DNA of 64,000 nucleotides from Draconibacterium sp. (lineage in GTDB: Bacteria > Bacteroidota > Bacteroidia > Bacteroidales > Prolixibacteraceae): positions 50,276-114,275 of the forward strand of contig JADIYN010000018.1 of assembly GCA_016705335.1 (NCBI GenBank). Direction: 5' to 3'. Each line of letters begins with the position of its first letter. Position 1 is the first letter of the stretch. Both the position numbers and the translations under genes were made by a program. Positions 19,124-29,420 of the stretch are shown one piece after another. Below the pieces are notes generated by a model, which saw only the letters and a list, made by a program, of their open reading frames with translations, ran no database searches and was not told the origin of the DNA.

Positions 19124-20477
19124 ATGAACATTACCAGGGAAAATATCGACGCTGTAAATGCAATTCTAAAAGTTGACATTGAAAAAGCTGATTACGAAAA
19201 AACAGTTGCCGACCAACTGAAAGAATATCGGCAAAAAGCAGCAATCCCGGGATTTAGGCCTGGGAAAGCCCCTGCTGGCCTTATCAACAGAAAATACAGG
19301 TTACCCGTTTTAATTGAAGAAGTAAACAAACTTCTTTCAAAAAACCTGTCAGAATATCTTGTTGGCGAAAAACTGAATATTTTGGGAGAACCGCTTCCAA
19401 ACGAAGAGCAACAAAAAAGCATCAATTGGGAAACCGATGAAAACTTCGAATTCGCTTTTGATATTGCAATGTCACCTGAAATCAGTTTTGTACTCGACAA
19501 TCAAATTGAAATAAAATATTATAAGATCGCTGTATCCGACAAAATGATTGATGAACAGGTTGAAATGGCTCAATCGCAGTTGGGAGAAAATTTGCCCGTC
19601 GATGATATAAAAGATAACAGTTCAGTACGTGGAAATTTTATTCAACTCGACGAAACCGGCGCTGAAATGGAAACCGGAATTAAACCTGAAAATGTTTTGA
19701 TAGCTATCGACATGATAAAAGACGAGGCAATTAAAAACAGTTTCATCGGTAAAAAGAAAGACGATGTTATTGTTTTCGACCCCGCAATTGCATTCGAAAA
19801 CAGGCACGAACTAAAACACATGCTGAAAATAAAACAAGAAGAAGCAGATATTTTAAACAGTAATTTCAAATTTACAATTACCGAAATTTTAAAGTTTGAA
19901 AAAGCTGAACTCAACGAAGAACTTTTCAAAAAACTGTATGGAGAAGAAACCGAAGTTAAAACCAACGAGGATTTCAGAAACAGGATAAAAGAAGAAATTG
20001 AGGCGAATCTGGTATATTCATCAAATCATAAATTTGCCATCGATGCGCATGATAAACTGATTGAGCAAAATAACGTTGAACTTCCCGAAGCATTCTTAAA
20101 ACGCTGGTTGATTGCAATTAACAAAGAATTAACCGTTGAACAAATTGAAAATGAATTTGACGCTTTTATCAGCGATTTAAAATGGCAGTTGATAAAAGAT
20201 GCGATTATCAAAGAAAATGAATTGAATGTTTCTGCCGAAGAAGTACAGGCGTTTGCGATTACAAATGGCACGTGCACAATACAATCAATACGGTATTTAT
20301 GATATCCCCGAAGAACAACTTGAATCGTTTGCAAAAATGATTCTTGAAAAACAGGAAGAGGCAGAACGCATTTACAAAAAGCTTTTTGAAGACAAGGTTA
20401 TAAAGGTTGTTAAAGACAAAGTTACGGTTACAGAAACTGAAGTCAGCCAGGAAGAATTCAATGAAATGATGAAATAA
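19124..20477 (+). CDS. tig: trigger factor, frameshifted near C-terminus
   Basis: Ribosome-associated chaperone for nascent chains. The N-terminal ribosome-binding domain has the signature IPGFRPGKAP at about residues 41-50; PPIase-like and C-terminal helical domains follow. The frame from 19124 ends early at 20302. The true C-terminus (QYNQYGIYDIPEEQLESFAK) continues in another frame to 20477. The break is at about 20262, where removing one T from GCGATTACA gives a smooth FAIQMARAQYNQYG. The corrected length of about 450 residues is normal. It is followed by clpP-clpX, the common bacterial tig-clpP-clpX order, with a terminator between tig and clpP. Confidence 0.92.
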
Positions 20478-20542
20478 CAGGGCATTTACATTGCCCAAAA
20501 GGAAATAACATTTTGCTGAAAGAATCAGCAAGCAACTTTTTT

Positions 20543-20591
20543 GTAACTTTGTAACTCATTTTTTAAATGAAAATTACAAAGTTACTTTTTT
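20543..20591 (+). terminator. intrinsic terminator between tig and clpP
   Basis: A perfect 12-bp stem GTAACTTTGTAA/TTACAAAGTTAC with an inner TCATTT/AAATGA pairing is followed by a run of six T. The left arm also contains TAACTTTG, a -7-like box that could serve clpP. Confidence 0.7.
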
Positions 20592-20608
20592 AATAAAGCA
20601 TTAATACA

Positions 20609-21286
20609 ATGGAAAATAACAATGAATTCAGAAAATATGCGGTTAAACATGCAGGTTTTAGCAGTTTATCGTTAGACAGGTTTAACTCATTGACAAATAA
20701 CTATATTTCACCGACAATTATCGAAGAGCGTCAGTTAAACATTGCTTCAATGGATGTGTTTTCGCGCCTGATGATGGACCGTATCATTTTTCTTGGAGTT
20801 CCAATTGACGACACAGTCGCAAATATCATCCAGGCACAACTTTTATTTCTCGAATCAACCGACCCTACAAAAGATATTCAGATTTATCTGAATTCTCCCG
20901 GTGGTTCAGTTCATGCAGGATTAGGAATTTACGATACCATGCAATATATAACAGCCAATGTTGCCACCATTTGTACTGGTATGGCTGCATCTATGGCAGC
21001 AGTATTGCTAACCGCCGGTGCAAAAGGTAAACGAACAGCTCTCACACATTCAAGGGTAATGATACACCAACCAATGGGCGGTGCGTCAGGTCAGGCTTCC
21101 GAGCTTGAAATTACAGTTCGTGAAATAATGAAATTAAAAAACGAACTTTACGCAATCATTTCCGAACATAGTGGAAAATCACTCGAACAGGTTGAAAAAG
21201 ATGCCGATCGCGATTATTGGATGACTTCTGCGGAAGCCGTTAAATATGGTATGATTGACGAAGTTTTGGTTAGAAATAAAAAATAA
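20609..21286 (+). CDS. clpP: ATP-dependent Clp protease proteolytic subunit
   Basis: A serine peptidase that forms the ClpP tetradecamer and degrades substrates unfolded by ClpX. GMAASMAAVLLTAG holds the catalytic Ser, and SRVMIHQPMGGASG holds the His; the Asp lies further on, in the region EKDADRDYWM. The 225-residue length is normal. It ends in TAATG shared with the clpX start, so translation is coupled. Confidence 0.97.
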   Translation: MENNNEFRKYAVKHAGFSSLSLDRFNSLTNNYISPTIIEERQLNIASMDVFSRLMMDRIIFLGVPIDDTVANIIQAQLLFLESTDPTKDIQIYLNSPGGSVHAGLGIYDTMQYITANVATICTGMAASMAAVLLTAGAKGKRTALTHSRVMIHQPMGGASGQASELEITVREIMKLKNELYAIISEHSGKSLEQVEKDADRDYWMTSAEAVKYGMIDEVLVRNKK

Positions 21287-22515
21287 TGTCGAAATTAAAA
21301 TCAGATAAGTGTTCATTTTGCGGCCGCGAAAAAAATGAAGTTAATTTGTTAATCGCCGGTATTGACGGTCATATCTGCGACAGATGTGCAGAACAGGCTC
21401 ATTCAATTATCCAGGAAGAAGTCAAAAAAGACAGCACTTTCGATCTGGACGGTGCCAAGCTTTTAAAACCAAAAGAGATAAAAGAATTTCTTGATCAATA
21501 CGTAATCGGACAGGATCAGGCAAAAAAGATATTTTCGGTTTCAGTTTACAATCACTATAAAAGGCTTAGACAAGCAATTGACGCAGACGAAACAGAGATT
21601 GAAAAATCAAATATTATTCTTGTTGGCGAAACCGGAACCGGTAAAACGTTGCTGGCAAGAACAATTGCAAGAATGTTACACGTACCGTTTACAATTGTTG
21701 ATGCAACTGTTTTAACCGAAGCTGGTTATGTTGGCGAAGACATCGAAAGTTTACTGACAAGACTTTTACAGGCTGCAGATTATAACGTTGAAGCCGCCGA
21801 AAGAGGAATTGTATTTATCGACGAGATTGATAAAATTGCCCGTAAAGGCGATAATCCGTCCATAACCCGTGATGTTTCAGGAGAAGGAGTGCAGCAGGGT
21901 TTGTTAAAACTTCTGGAAGGCTCAATTGTAAATGTACCACCACAAGGCGGACGTAAACATCCGGAGCAAAAATTGATTCCGGTTGATACTAAAAATATTC
22001 TTTTTGTGTGCGGTGGCGCTTTTGACGGCATTGAACGCAAAATTGCCACACGCCTAAACACAAAAGTAATCGGTTACAGTGCTGCAAAAGACGTGGACAG
22101 GATTGAACGCGAAAACCTATTGCAATATATTGCTCCACAGGATTTAAAATCATTTGGATTGATTCCTGAAATTATTGGACGATTGCCGGTTTTGGCCTAT
22201 CTCAATCCTTTGGACAAGCAAACACTTCGCAGTATTTTAACCGAACCAAAAAACGCAGTAATAAAACAATACAAAAAACTGTTTAAAATTGACGGTATTA
22301 CCCTTGATTTTGAAGAAGATGCTTTTGAATATATTGTTGACAAGGCTATCGAATTTAAGCTTGGTGCCAGGGGTTTGCGTTCTATCTGCGAAAGTATTAT
22401 GAATGATGCAATGTTCTATTCCCCTTCAGAAAAGATTGACAAACTGCACATTAGTAAAGAATATGCTGAAACCAAATTGGAAGGTGCAAATATTCACCGG
22501 CTAAAAGCCAGCTAA
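21286..22515 (+). CDS. clpX: ATP-dependent Clp protease ATP-binding subunit ClpX
   Basis: An AAA+ unfoldase partner of ClpP. The N-terminal zinc-binding domain has CSFCGREKNEV...ICDRC. Walker A is GETGTGKT, the pore loop GYVGED, Walker B IVFIDEIDKI, and GGRKHPEQK is the loop that contacts substrate. The 409-residue length is normal. It starts one base inside the clpP stop codon. An inverted repeat that may terminate the operon follows the stop. Confidence 0.97.
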   Translation: MSKLKSDKCSFCGREKNEVNLLIAGIDGHICDRCAEQAHSIIQEEVKKDSTFDLDGAKLLKPKEIKEFLDQYVIGQDQAKKIFSVSVYNHYKRLRQAIDADETEIEKSNIILVGETGTGKTLLARTIARMLHVPFTIVDATVLTEAGYVGEDIESLLTRLLQAADYNVEAAERGIVFIDEIDKIARKGDNPSITRDVSGEGVQQGLLKLLEGSIVNVPPQGGRKHPEQKLIPVDTKNILFVCGGAFDGIERKIATRLNTKVIGYSAAKDVDRIERENLLQYIAPQDLKSFGLIPEIIGRLPVLAYLNPLDKQTLRSILTEPKNAVIKQYKKLFKIDGITLDFEEDAFEYIVDKAIEFKLGARGLRSICESIMNDAMFYSPSEKIDKLHISKEYAETKLEGANIHRLKAS

Positions 22516-22539
22516 GCAGAAATCTTTTAAATAAAAACA

Positions 22540-22602
22540 AACTCCAAATCTCAGATAATTTTCAAACTTTTTTGAAAAATTGATTTTTCCGGATTTGGAG
22601 TT
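22540..22602. terminator. nested inverted repeat between clpX and rnhA (bidirectional terminator)
   Basis: Outer arms AACTCCAAATC and GATTTGGAGTT enclose a second, imperfect hairpin (TTTTCAAACTTTTTTGAAAA). It serves convergent genes clpX and rnhA and overlaps the annotated 3' end of rnhA. Confidence 0.6.
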
Positions 22603-23101
22603 TATTTGTTTTCTGGATTTTACAAATTGAATTTCCTTTTTCTTCAGGCTGATAACCAAAATCCTCTTTTAAATTGGTTTGCATTGATGCTGCAACTGCA
22701 AGTTCGTCGCAGCGTTCATTGAGCGGGTTGTTGGCATGCCCTTTTACCCATACAAATTTTACATTGTGTTTTTTATAAATCTCAAGAAAGCGTAACCACA
22801 AATCGGGGTTCTTTTTGTCTTTGAAACGCTTTTTTACCCAATTAAAAACCCAACCTAAAGTAACTGCATCGGCAACATATTTCGAATCGGTGTAGACAGT
22901 TACTTCACTTCCCGGTATTTTCAATGTTTCAAGGGCAACAATAACAGCCAGCAGTTCCATACGGTTGTTTGTTGTATGTTTGAACCCTTCCGACATTTCC
23001 TTTCTGAATTTACCCGAAATCAATACAATACCGTAACCTCCCGGACCAGGGTTTCCACGGGCAGCGCCATCGGTATAAATTGTTATTTGTGGTTTTTCCA
23101 T
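22562..23101 (-). CDS. rnhA: ribonuclease HI
   Basis: Cleaves RNA in RNA-DNA hybrids. Active-site acids are visible in order: IYTDGAARGNPGPGG (Asp), NNRMELLAVI (Glu), VYTDSKYVADAV (Asp) and NERCDELAVAA (Asp). The core is about 150 residues; the last ~25 residues are a basic tail that runs into the terminator hairpin. They may be extra, perhaps the result of one more small indel. It converges with clpX. Confidence 0.93.
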   Translation of the reverse strand: MEKPQITIYTDGAARGNPGPGGYGIVLISGKFRKEMSEGFKHTTNNRMELLAVIVALETLKIPGSEVTVYTDSKYVADAVTLGWVFNWVKKRFKDKKNPDLWLRFLEIYKKHNVKFVWVKGHANNPLNERCDELAVAASMQTNLKEDFGYQPEEKGNSICKIQKTNKLQIRKNQFFKKV

Positions 23102-23182
23102 GCCTATCGGTTTATATAAAGTACAAAGAAGTTAGTAAAATCCCGGAAAAACAAATTATCAATTATTTTCATTTTGCAATAC

Positions 23183-23213
23183 AAAAAAATCCCCGCCTTT
23201 TCTTTGACGGGGA
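23183..23213 (-). terminator. intrinsic terminator of the S46 peptidase gene
   Basis: On the minus strand TCCCCG and CGGGGA form a stem that is followed by TTTTTTT. It lies just downstream of the peptidase stop and its REP-like element. Confidence 0.75.
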
Positions 23214-23220
23214 CCTTTCA

Positions 23221-23255
23221 TTCCTCCCCCTCCCGGGGAGTCAGAGGGGGCTTTT
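23221..23255. repeat. REP-like palindromic element
   Basis: TTCCTCCCCCTCCCGGGGAG is followed by TCAGAGGGGGCTTTTA. Read on the minus strand it begins AAAAGCCCCCTCTGACTCCC, the same layout as the copies at 30546 and 30662 (AAAGCC...CTAAC...CCCC...GGGG...AGGAA). Confidence 0.65.
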
Positions 23256-23256
23256 A

Positions 23257-25410
23257 TTATTTTACTATCTTCATTTCATCAATCAAGTGCGTGGCACCGG
23301 CATAAACATCGATTACCCAAAGTACAAACCTGATATCAACATTAATACAACGTTGTAATTCGGGTTCGAAGGCAATATCGCCGCTCATAGCTTCCCAGTT
23401 GCCATCAAAGGCAATCCCGATTAATTCGCCATTTGCATTCATAACCGGACTGCCCGAATTTCCACCTGTAATATCGTTATTTGTTATAAAACATGCATGC
23501 AATTTCCCATCTGCATCAGCATACTGTCCATAATTTTTTTCAAGTAAAAGACTTTTCATGCGGGTAGGTACATCAAACTCATCATCTCCGGGAATTTCTT
23601 TTTCAAGATAACCATCGGATGTAGTGAAATAATTGTAAATCACGCCATCCCGGGGCGAATAATCATTTACCTGTCCGTAAGTTAAACGCATTGTTGAATT
23701 TGCATCAGGATAAAAATTCTTGTCAGGTTTCATCTCCATCAATCCTTCAACAAAAAGCCTTTCACCTTCACTTCTCATTTTTAGATTTTCCCCGGCTTTG
23801 TCGCTTATCTCACGGTATTTGGCAAAAATATCGGCTGCCGCAGATAAGGCCATATCTTTTTTCAGAACTTTTAAAGATGGGTTATCCAGGAAGGCCTTCA
23901 ACTCTTCTTTATTATCGAAAATTGTATTTTCAAACAGTTTTTTGGCATATTTCTCATAATCGCCTTTATATTTTTTCTGAACGGTTGAAAAGAATTCAGG
24001 ATAATATTGAGGTGCATTTTTATCGGCAAACAATTTTAGCAAGGTACCAACTACTTTTTGGTCGGTTGCTGCATCGTAATCCTTAAAATACTCGTCCATG
24101 CCTTTTTCCATTGAACTTATCACACGATCAATTTTGTCTTTGTTTTCCTCTGGTTTTTCAAGGAGTTCCAACAATGATTGGGCACGATTTGCAAACATAA
24201 AAATTTCGGGACCACGCAAAAGAGCTTCTCCAACATAGGCTCTGGCTTTATCAATTTCCTGGTTTTTAAACGAATTTTCAATCATCGAAAGTGCTTTGCC
24301 ATATTTTTCTTTACGACCATTTTCGGCATTTACCCAGTCGGTAAATTCCTTTTCAATTGCCTGCTTTTTATCGATAACTTTTAGGTTTGTTAAACCTTTG
24401 TTTTGTCCGATGCTATATTTGTAATAGTTTGAACTTCGTGCATGTTTCGATGCATACTGAATCCGTGCTTTTTGGCTTGTACTCATGTAATCGCTCCAAA
24501 TATCGAGCAGTTTCTCACGTACATCAATTCTCACTTCGTTTGTAACATCCATTATGCTTTTAACACCGAATGAAGTTTCATAACGGGTAGTGCGGCCCGG
24601 ATATCCCATTACCATTGCAAAATCGCCCTCTTCAACACCTTTTAACGAAATCGGCAAAAAGTGTTTAGGTTGGTATGGAATATTATTTTCCGAATATTCA
24701 GCCGGTTTCCCGTCGGGACCGCAATAAACCCTGAACATCGAAAAATCGTTTGTGTGACGCGGCCACATCCAGTTGTCAGTATCGCCGCCAAATTTCCCCA
24801 AAGCCTGTGGTGGAGCGCCAACCAGCCTGATATCTTTAAATGTTTCAACAACAAAAAGGTAATATTTATTCGAACTGAAAAAACTGCGTACATAAGTTTC
24901 GTAATGTGTATCGCCCTTGGCTTTTTCTTCCAATTCTGCTGAAACTTTGCGTACAATTTTACTACGTTCTTCATCACTTGTTGCATCGGTTATATCGGCT
25001 AAAACCTGCGCTGTAACATCTTCAACACTAATCAGGAATGTAACAGTTTTGCCCGGATTGGATAATTCTTCCTCCCGCGACATGGCCCAAAAACCGTCCT
25101 GCAGGTAATCGTGTTCAACACTCGAATGTTGCTGGATTTCGCCAAAACCACAGTGGTGGTTGGTTAGCAAAAGCCCGTCTTTCGAAACCAATTCTGCTGT
25201 GCATGAACCACGATCGAGCGCTACTACTGCATCTTTCAGGCTTGAATTGTTGATACTGTAAATATCTTCAGCGCTCAATTTCAAACCTTCTTTTTGCATG
25301 TCTGCAATGTTCAGTTTATTAAGCAGTGAGGGCAGCCACATCCCTTCATCGGCTACTGCCCATCCGTAAAACATTACAGTAAGTAGCAGTACTAAATTTA
25401 ATTTTTTCAT
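23257..25410 (-). CDS. S46 family dipeptidyl-peptidase (DPP7-like)
   Basis: A secreted serine exopeptidase of 717 residues with signal peptide (MKKLNLVLLLTVMFYGWAVA). The trypsin-like catalytic His is in LLTNHHCGFGE at about residue 85, and the Ser in TGGNSGSPVMNANGELIG near residue 650. The segment after it, NWEAMSGDIAFEPELQR, resembles DPP7 (hydrophobic P1) more than DPP11 (acidic P1). In Bacteroidota these periplasmic enzymes release dipeptides for growth on protein. It is a single gene with its own -7 box upstream and terminator downstream. No frame defect. Confidence 0.93.
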   Translation of the reverse strand: MKKLNLVLLLTVMFYGWAVADEGMWLPSLLNKLNIADMQKEGLKLSAEDIYSINNSSLKDAVVALDRGSCTAELVSKDGLLLTNHHCGFGEIQQHSSVEHDYLQDGFWAMSREEELSNPGKTVTFLISVEDVTAQVLADITDATSDEERSKIVRKVSAELEEKAKGDTHYETYVRSFFSSNKYYLFVVETFKDIRLVGAPPQALGKFGGDTDNWMWPRHTNDFSMFRVYCGPDGKPAEYSENNIPYQPKHFLPISLKGVEEGDFAMVMGYPGRTTRYETSFGVKSIMDVTNEVRIDVREKLLDIWSDYMSTSQKARIQYASKHARSSNYYKYSIGQNKGLTNLKVIDKKQAIEKEFTDWVNAENGRKEKYGKALSMIENSFKNQEIDKARAYVGEALLRGPEIFMFANRAQSLLELLEKPEENKDKIDRVISSMEKGMDEYFKDYDAATDQKVVGTLLKLFADKNAPQYYPEFFSTVQKKYKGDYEKYAKKLFENTIFDNKEELKAFLDNPSLKVLKKDMALSAAADIFAKYREISDKAGENLKMRSEGERLFVEGLMEMKPDKNFYPDANSTMRLTYGQVNDYSPRDGVIYNYFTTSDGYLEKEIPGDDEFDVPTRMKSLLLEKNYGQYADADGKLHACFITNNDITGGNSGSPVMNANGELIGIAFDGNWEAMSGDIAFEPELQRCINVDIRFVLWVIDVYAGATHLIDEMKIVK

Positions 25411-25439
25411 GCTTTATTAACTTTTTCTTAAAGAGTTTG

Positions 25440-25447
25440 CAAATATA
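25440..25447 (-). promoter_or_regulatory. -7 promoter box of the S46 peptidase gene
   Basis: Minus-strand TATATTTG matches TAnnTTTG and lies 29 bp before the ATG. No clear -33 element. Confidence 0.45.
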
Positions 25448-25618
25448 ATTTTTCAAGTGGTTCATTTACGTGATAAATGTCTTTTTTATCGTTAATTCTA
25501 AGCCAATCTTTATCCTAATTTTTGCCTAGGGTTTTACCGTGGTTCTTTTTCAGTTTGGTGGATTTTACCCCGAATAACCCAGCGACCCTTTGCCTTATTC
25601 TTTCTATCAAATGCTAGA

Positions 25619-25636
25619 GGGGGTGGTGGGGGGGGG
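25619..25636. other. G-rich tract G5-T-G2-T-G9 in the intergenic region
   Basis: An extreme plus-strand G tract in an otherwise AT-rich genome, located in the ~370-bp divergent intergenic region between the S46 peptidase and the M23 peptidase genes (25411-25780). Apart from the S46 -7 box I see no other signal there. It could be a slippage-prone tract, a four-stranded structure or an assembly problem. Confidence 0.6.
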
Positions 25637-25780
25637 TGTAGTTTGTACTGAGCGATTAGGTTTAAAAAATCCCAATTGAATTTTATTTCCTCACTATCAG
25701 CTATAAGGTGGTTAAAAAATTATAAACCATATGATTGTTTATCAATTCTTTCTAAATTTGTGCCGCTTAAAAACAAAGCT

Positions 25781-26639
25781 GTGGCAGAAAAAAAGAAACG
25801 TATTTTTTTTGATAAATTAAATGACCAGTATCGGCTGACAATTTTCAACGATTCCACTTTTCAATCGGTTTGGAGCATAAAACTTACACGGTTAAAGGTT
25901 TTTACAATTGTCAGCGTGGCCTCATCCATCATTGTAATCCTTGTTACATTTCTTATTGCCGCAACCGGTTTAAAGGAATACATTCCCGGTTACCCCGATG
26001 CAAAACAACGGCAAATGATGGTTGACAATGCTTTGAAAGTCGATTCTCTTGAAATTGAACTTACAAAACGCGATGCGTTTTTTAAAGGAATAAAAGCAAT
26101 TATTTCGGGCGAAACTCCTGAAGACAATATTGTTGTTGACACATCTTCAGAGTTGTACGATGTTAATTTTAACCAATATAACCACGACTCCATTTTTCAG
26201 GATAATTTACTTGCTGAACAGTTGAGTTTGTCGATTCAAAACAACACACACAAAAAGACCGAATTGAGCGAAATGCACTTTTATGTGCCTGTAAAAGGTA
26301 TTGTTACCAACCATTTCAATTTGTCGTCGGACCATGTTGGGGTTGATCTTGTAAGCGATCCGAACGCAAGGATTTCATCGGTTTTGGATGGTACAGTAAT
26401 TTTTTCGGGCTGGACTCTCGGAAACAGGTTACGTTTTGTATATTCAGCACGAAGCCGATTTGGTTTCGGTTTATAAACACAATGCCGAATTGTTAAAATC
26501 CACCGGCGATAAAGTCAGTGCCGGAGAAGCAGTTGCAATAATCGGCAACTCGGGCGAACTTACAACCGGTCCTCATTTGCATTTTGAACTTTGGCATCGT
26601 GGAAATGCCATTAATCCTGAACAGTATATCGATTTTTAG
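25781..26639 (+). CDS. M23 family metallopeptidase, frameshifted
   Basis: A probable cell-wall endopeptidase or activator. The GTG at 25781 gives MAEKKKRIFFDKLNDQYRLT; an upstream in-frame ATG at 25676 would add 35 unrelated residues. One membrane segment (VASSIIVILVTFLIAATGL) is followed by a coiled coil and the LytM domain. The zinc site is HVGVD and, in the continued frame, HLHFELWH. The frame breaks at about 26425; removing one A from GGAAACAGG gives TLGTGYVLYIQHEADL and runs to 26639. The stop lies 3 bp before dxr, so dxr and rseP may be in the same operon. Confidence 0.88.
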
Positions 26640-26642
26640 TAT

Positions 26643-27803
26643 ATGAAAAAACGCATTGCCATTCTTGGTTCAACCGGGTCTATCGGAACACAGGCTCTCG
26701 AAGTAATTCAGCAAAACCCTGAAAAGTTTGAAGTTGAAGTGCTTACCGCAAACAATAATGTAGATATTCTGATCGGGCAGGCAAAAAAATATCAACCCAA
26801 TGCGGTTGTTATTGCAAACCCTGATAAATATAATTACGTTTCGGAAGCATTAAAAAACGAACCCATTAAAGTTTACGCAGGCGCTGACGCATTAAACCAG
26901 GTAGTTCAGATGGAAACCATTGATTTGGTGTTGACTGCCATGGTAGGTTATTCAGGATTAATTCCAACTTACAACGCCATAAAAGCCGGGAAAAATATCG
27001 CTCTTGCCAACAAGGAAACATTGGTGGTTGCCGGCGAAATAATCACAAAAACCGCACTCGAAAAAAAGGTTGAAATACTTCCGGTTGACTCTGAACACTC
27101 TGCCATTTTCCAATGTTTGGTTGGCGAATTCATGAACCCTATTGAAAAAATATACCTTACCTGCTCGGGCGGCCCGTTTCGGGGAAAAACCGAAAAAGAG
27201 TTACAGCTTGTAACTGTTGAAAATGCGCTAAACCACCCAAACTGGGCAATGGGAGCAAAAATCACAATCGATTCGGCAACATTGATGAACAAAGGTTTCG
27301 AAATGATTGAAGCTTGCTGGCTGTTTGGTTTACAGGCTTCAAAAGTTGATATTATTGTACACCCGCAATCCATAATCCATTCGATCGTTCAGTTTGAAGA
27401 CGGCTCAATGAAAGCACAAATGGGATTGCCCGATATGAAATTGCCCATTCAATATGCATTGGGATTTCCCTCACGAATTAAGAACGATTATTCCCGTTTC
27501 AACTTCCTAAACTACCCCACCCTGAGTTTTGAACCGCCAAATACAAAAATTTTTCGTAACCTTGCACTCGCTTTTGAGGCAATAAAAATGGGGGGTAACA
27601 TGCCCTGCATTCTAAATGCAGCAAACGAAGCAGTTGTTGAGGCCTTTTTAAATGGTAAAATAACTTTTCTACAAATGCCGGTTCTCATTGAACAAACCAT
27701 GCAAAAAGTTGTCTTTGTTCAAAATCCGACATTGGAAGATTTAATACAAACAAATGCCGAAGCACGAAATAGAACAATGTTACTGATTGAAAATAGAAAA
27801 TAA
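26643..27803 (+). CDS. dxr: 1-deoxy-D-xylulose-5-phosphate reductoisomerase
   Basis: Catalyses the NADPH-dependent second step of the MEP isoprenoid pathway. The N-terminal nucleotide-binding motif is LGSTGSIGTQALEVI. The metal-binding catalytic segment is VDSEHSAIFQCL, and the substrate loop includes SGGPFRG. MGAKITIDSATLMNKGFE is a family signature. The 386-residue length is normal. It lies 3 bp after the M23 gene and 14 bp before rseP. Confidence 0.97.
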   Translation: MKKRIAILGSTGSIGTQALEVIQQNPEKFEVEVLTANNNVDILIGQAKKYQPNAVVIANPDKYNYVSEALKNEPIKVYAGADALNQVVQMETIDLVLTAMVGYSGLIPTYNAIKAGKNIALANKETLVVAGEIITKTALEKKVEILPVDSEHSAIFQCLVGEFMNPIEKIYLTCSGGPFRGKTEKELQLVTVENALNHPNWAMGAKITIDSATLMNKGFEMIEACWLFGLQASKVDIIVHPQSIIHSIVQFEDGSMKAQMGLPDMKLPIQYALGFPSRIKNDYSRFNFLNYPTLSFEPPNTKIFRNLALAFEAIKMGGNMPCILNAANEAVVEAFLNGKITFLQMPVLIEQTMQKVVFVQNPTLEDLIQTNAEARNRTMLLIENRK

Positions 27804-27817
27804 GAGAGAATAATTTA

Positions 27818-29153
27818 ATGGATACAATATTAATAAAGACTGCACAATTACTTTTAAGCCTTTCAATACTTGTGGTATTACACGAGTTGGGGCATTTTAT
27901 GTTTGCCCGTTTGTTTAAAACCCGGGTCGAAAAATTTTACTTGTTTTTTAATCCCTGGTTTTCACTTTTTAAAGTTCAAAAAGGTGAAACCGAATATGGA
28001 ATTGGCTGGCTTCCTTTAGGTGGTTATGTGAAAATTTCGGGAATGATGGACGAATCAATGGACAAGGAAGCCATGAAATTGCCACCACAACCTTACGAAT
28101 TCCGCTCAAAACCAGCCTGGCAACGATTGTTAATTATGCTTGGCGGCGTACTTATGAATTTTTTGTTTGCCATGTTGATTTACATTGGAATCATGTATGC
28201 CTGGGGTGAAGAATTCCTTCCTACTGAAAATGTTGTATATGGAATTCAGGTTGACGAAGTTGGCAAACAGGTAGGTTTTCAAAACGGCGACAAAATTCTA
28301 ACACTTGACAATCAATATATTGAGAACTTCGGTAAAGTACTTCCAACAATAGTTCTTGATGATATTAAAACAGTTCAGGTTGAAAGAAATGGACAAAAAA
28401 TTGATGTTGAAATCTCATCGGCAGATTTAGCACTTCTGTTAAAAAGCAAATCGCCGATATCCAAGAAAACCTTTTATTGTAAAGGTGGGAAAGGTTGAAA
28501 AAGATTCACCAGCCGAAAAAACCGGCCTGAAAAAGGGTGATAAGTTTGTAACTGCTGATGGAAATAAATTTGAGTATTACGACCAGTTTTCTGATTATTT
28601 AAATAGTAAAAAGGAATCAGAAATTAACCTTGAAATAATCCGGGATGGAGTTAATATCGAAAAAACAGTTAGCGTTGATAAAAACGGAATGTTGGGAATT
28701 GGCGTAGTTTTTACAGATTTAAGCATGTTCGAATTTAAAACATTGAAATACGGATTTCTTGAATCAATTCCGGCAGGGATTAAGCGGGGAACAAAAACTG
28801 CCGTTGACTATTTAAAGCAGTTTAAACTAATTTTTAATAAAGAAACAAAAGGTTACGAATCACTTGGAGGATTTGCCACTATTGGAAACATTTTCCCCGG
28901 AAGTTGGGATTGGTATTCATTTTGGAATATGACCGCCTTCATCTCAATTATTCTTGCAATCATGAACTTATTACCAATCCCCGCGCTCGATGGCGGGCAT
29001 GTAATGTTCCTGTTGGGCGAAATAATTACAGGCCGAAAACCTGGTGAAAAATTTCTGGAATATGCACAAATTGCAGGAATGATATTGCTTTTGGCTTTGG
29101 TACTTTATGCAAATGCAAACGATGTAATAAAATTAATAAACGGGACATTCTAA
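27818..29153 (+). CDS. rseP: RIP metalloprotease RseP, frameshifted
   Basis: A site-2 intramembrane protease that cleaves anti-sigma factors and signal peptide remnants. The first membrane helix has the zinc motif HELGHF. A first PDZ domain follows (EVGKQVGFQNGDKI), then a second (KDSPAEKTGLKKGDKFV), and the last metal ligand is in LLPIPALDGGHVMF. The frame breaks at about 28462; removing one C from ATATCCAAG gives PISRKPFIVKVGKVEKDS and the frame to 29153. The corrected length of about 445 residues is normal. It is downstream of dxr, a common arrangement. Confidence 0.93.
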
Positions 29154-29165
29154 TTAAAAAAATTC

Positions 29166-29173
29166 TATTTTTG
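29166..29173 (+). promoter_or_regulatory. -7 promoter box for tatA
   Basis: TATTTTTG matches TAnnTTTG 25 bp before the ATG at 29199. Confidence 0.4.
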
Positions 29174-29198
29174 TAGAAATCATTTATATCATCATATC

Positions 29199-29399
29199 AT
29201 GAATTTATTTATAATCGCAGGTTTTGTAGGACCACAGGAAATTATCATCATATTAATTATTGTTCTTTTACTTTTTGGTGGACGTAAAATCCCCGAGTTA
29301 ATGAAAGGGCTCGGAAAAGGGATGAGCGAGTTTAAAAAAGCCAGCAAAGGGGACGAAGAAGAGGATATCAAGTCGAATCCTGATAAAATTGAAAGATAA
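29199..29399 (+). CDS. tatA: Sec-independent translocase TatA/TatE-type protein
   Basis: A 66-residue protein with one N-terminal membrane helix (EIIIILIIVLLLFGGRKIPE), the hinge and then an amphipathic helix (MKGLGKGMSEFKKA). A charged tail completes the TatA layout. It forms the pore-like part of the twin-arginine system for folded proteins. TatC is not in the window. A strong terminator follows directly, so it is the last gene of its unit or monocistronic. Confidence 0.93.
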   Translation: MNLFIIAGFVGPQEIIIILIIVLLLFGGRKIPELMKGLGKGMSEFKKASKGDEEEDIKSNPDKIER

Positions 29400-29420
29400 T
29401 CTAATATTGATATATTCGGG

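Noticed and set aside
20270..20280. CACGTG inside tig as a further parS site
   Set aside because: Flanking bases do not fit (GGCACGTGCAC), unlike the TTTCACGTGAAA sites.
22562..22640. C-terminal basic tail of RNase HI as a new domain
   Set aside because: It overlaps the terminator hairpin and has no recognisable motif; it is more likely read-through after a small indel.
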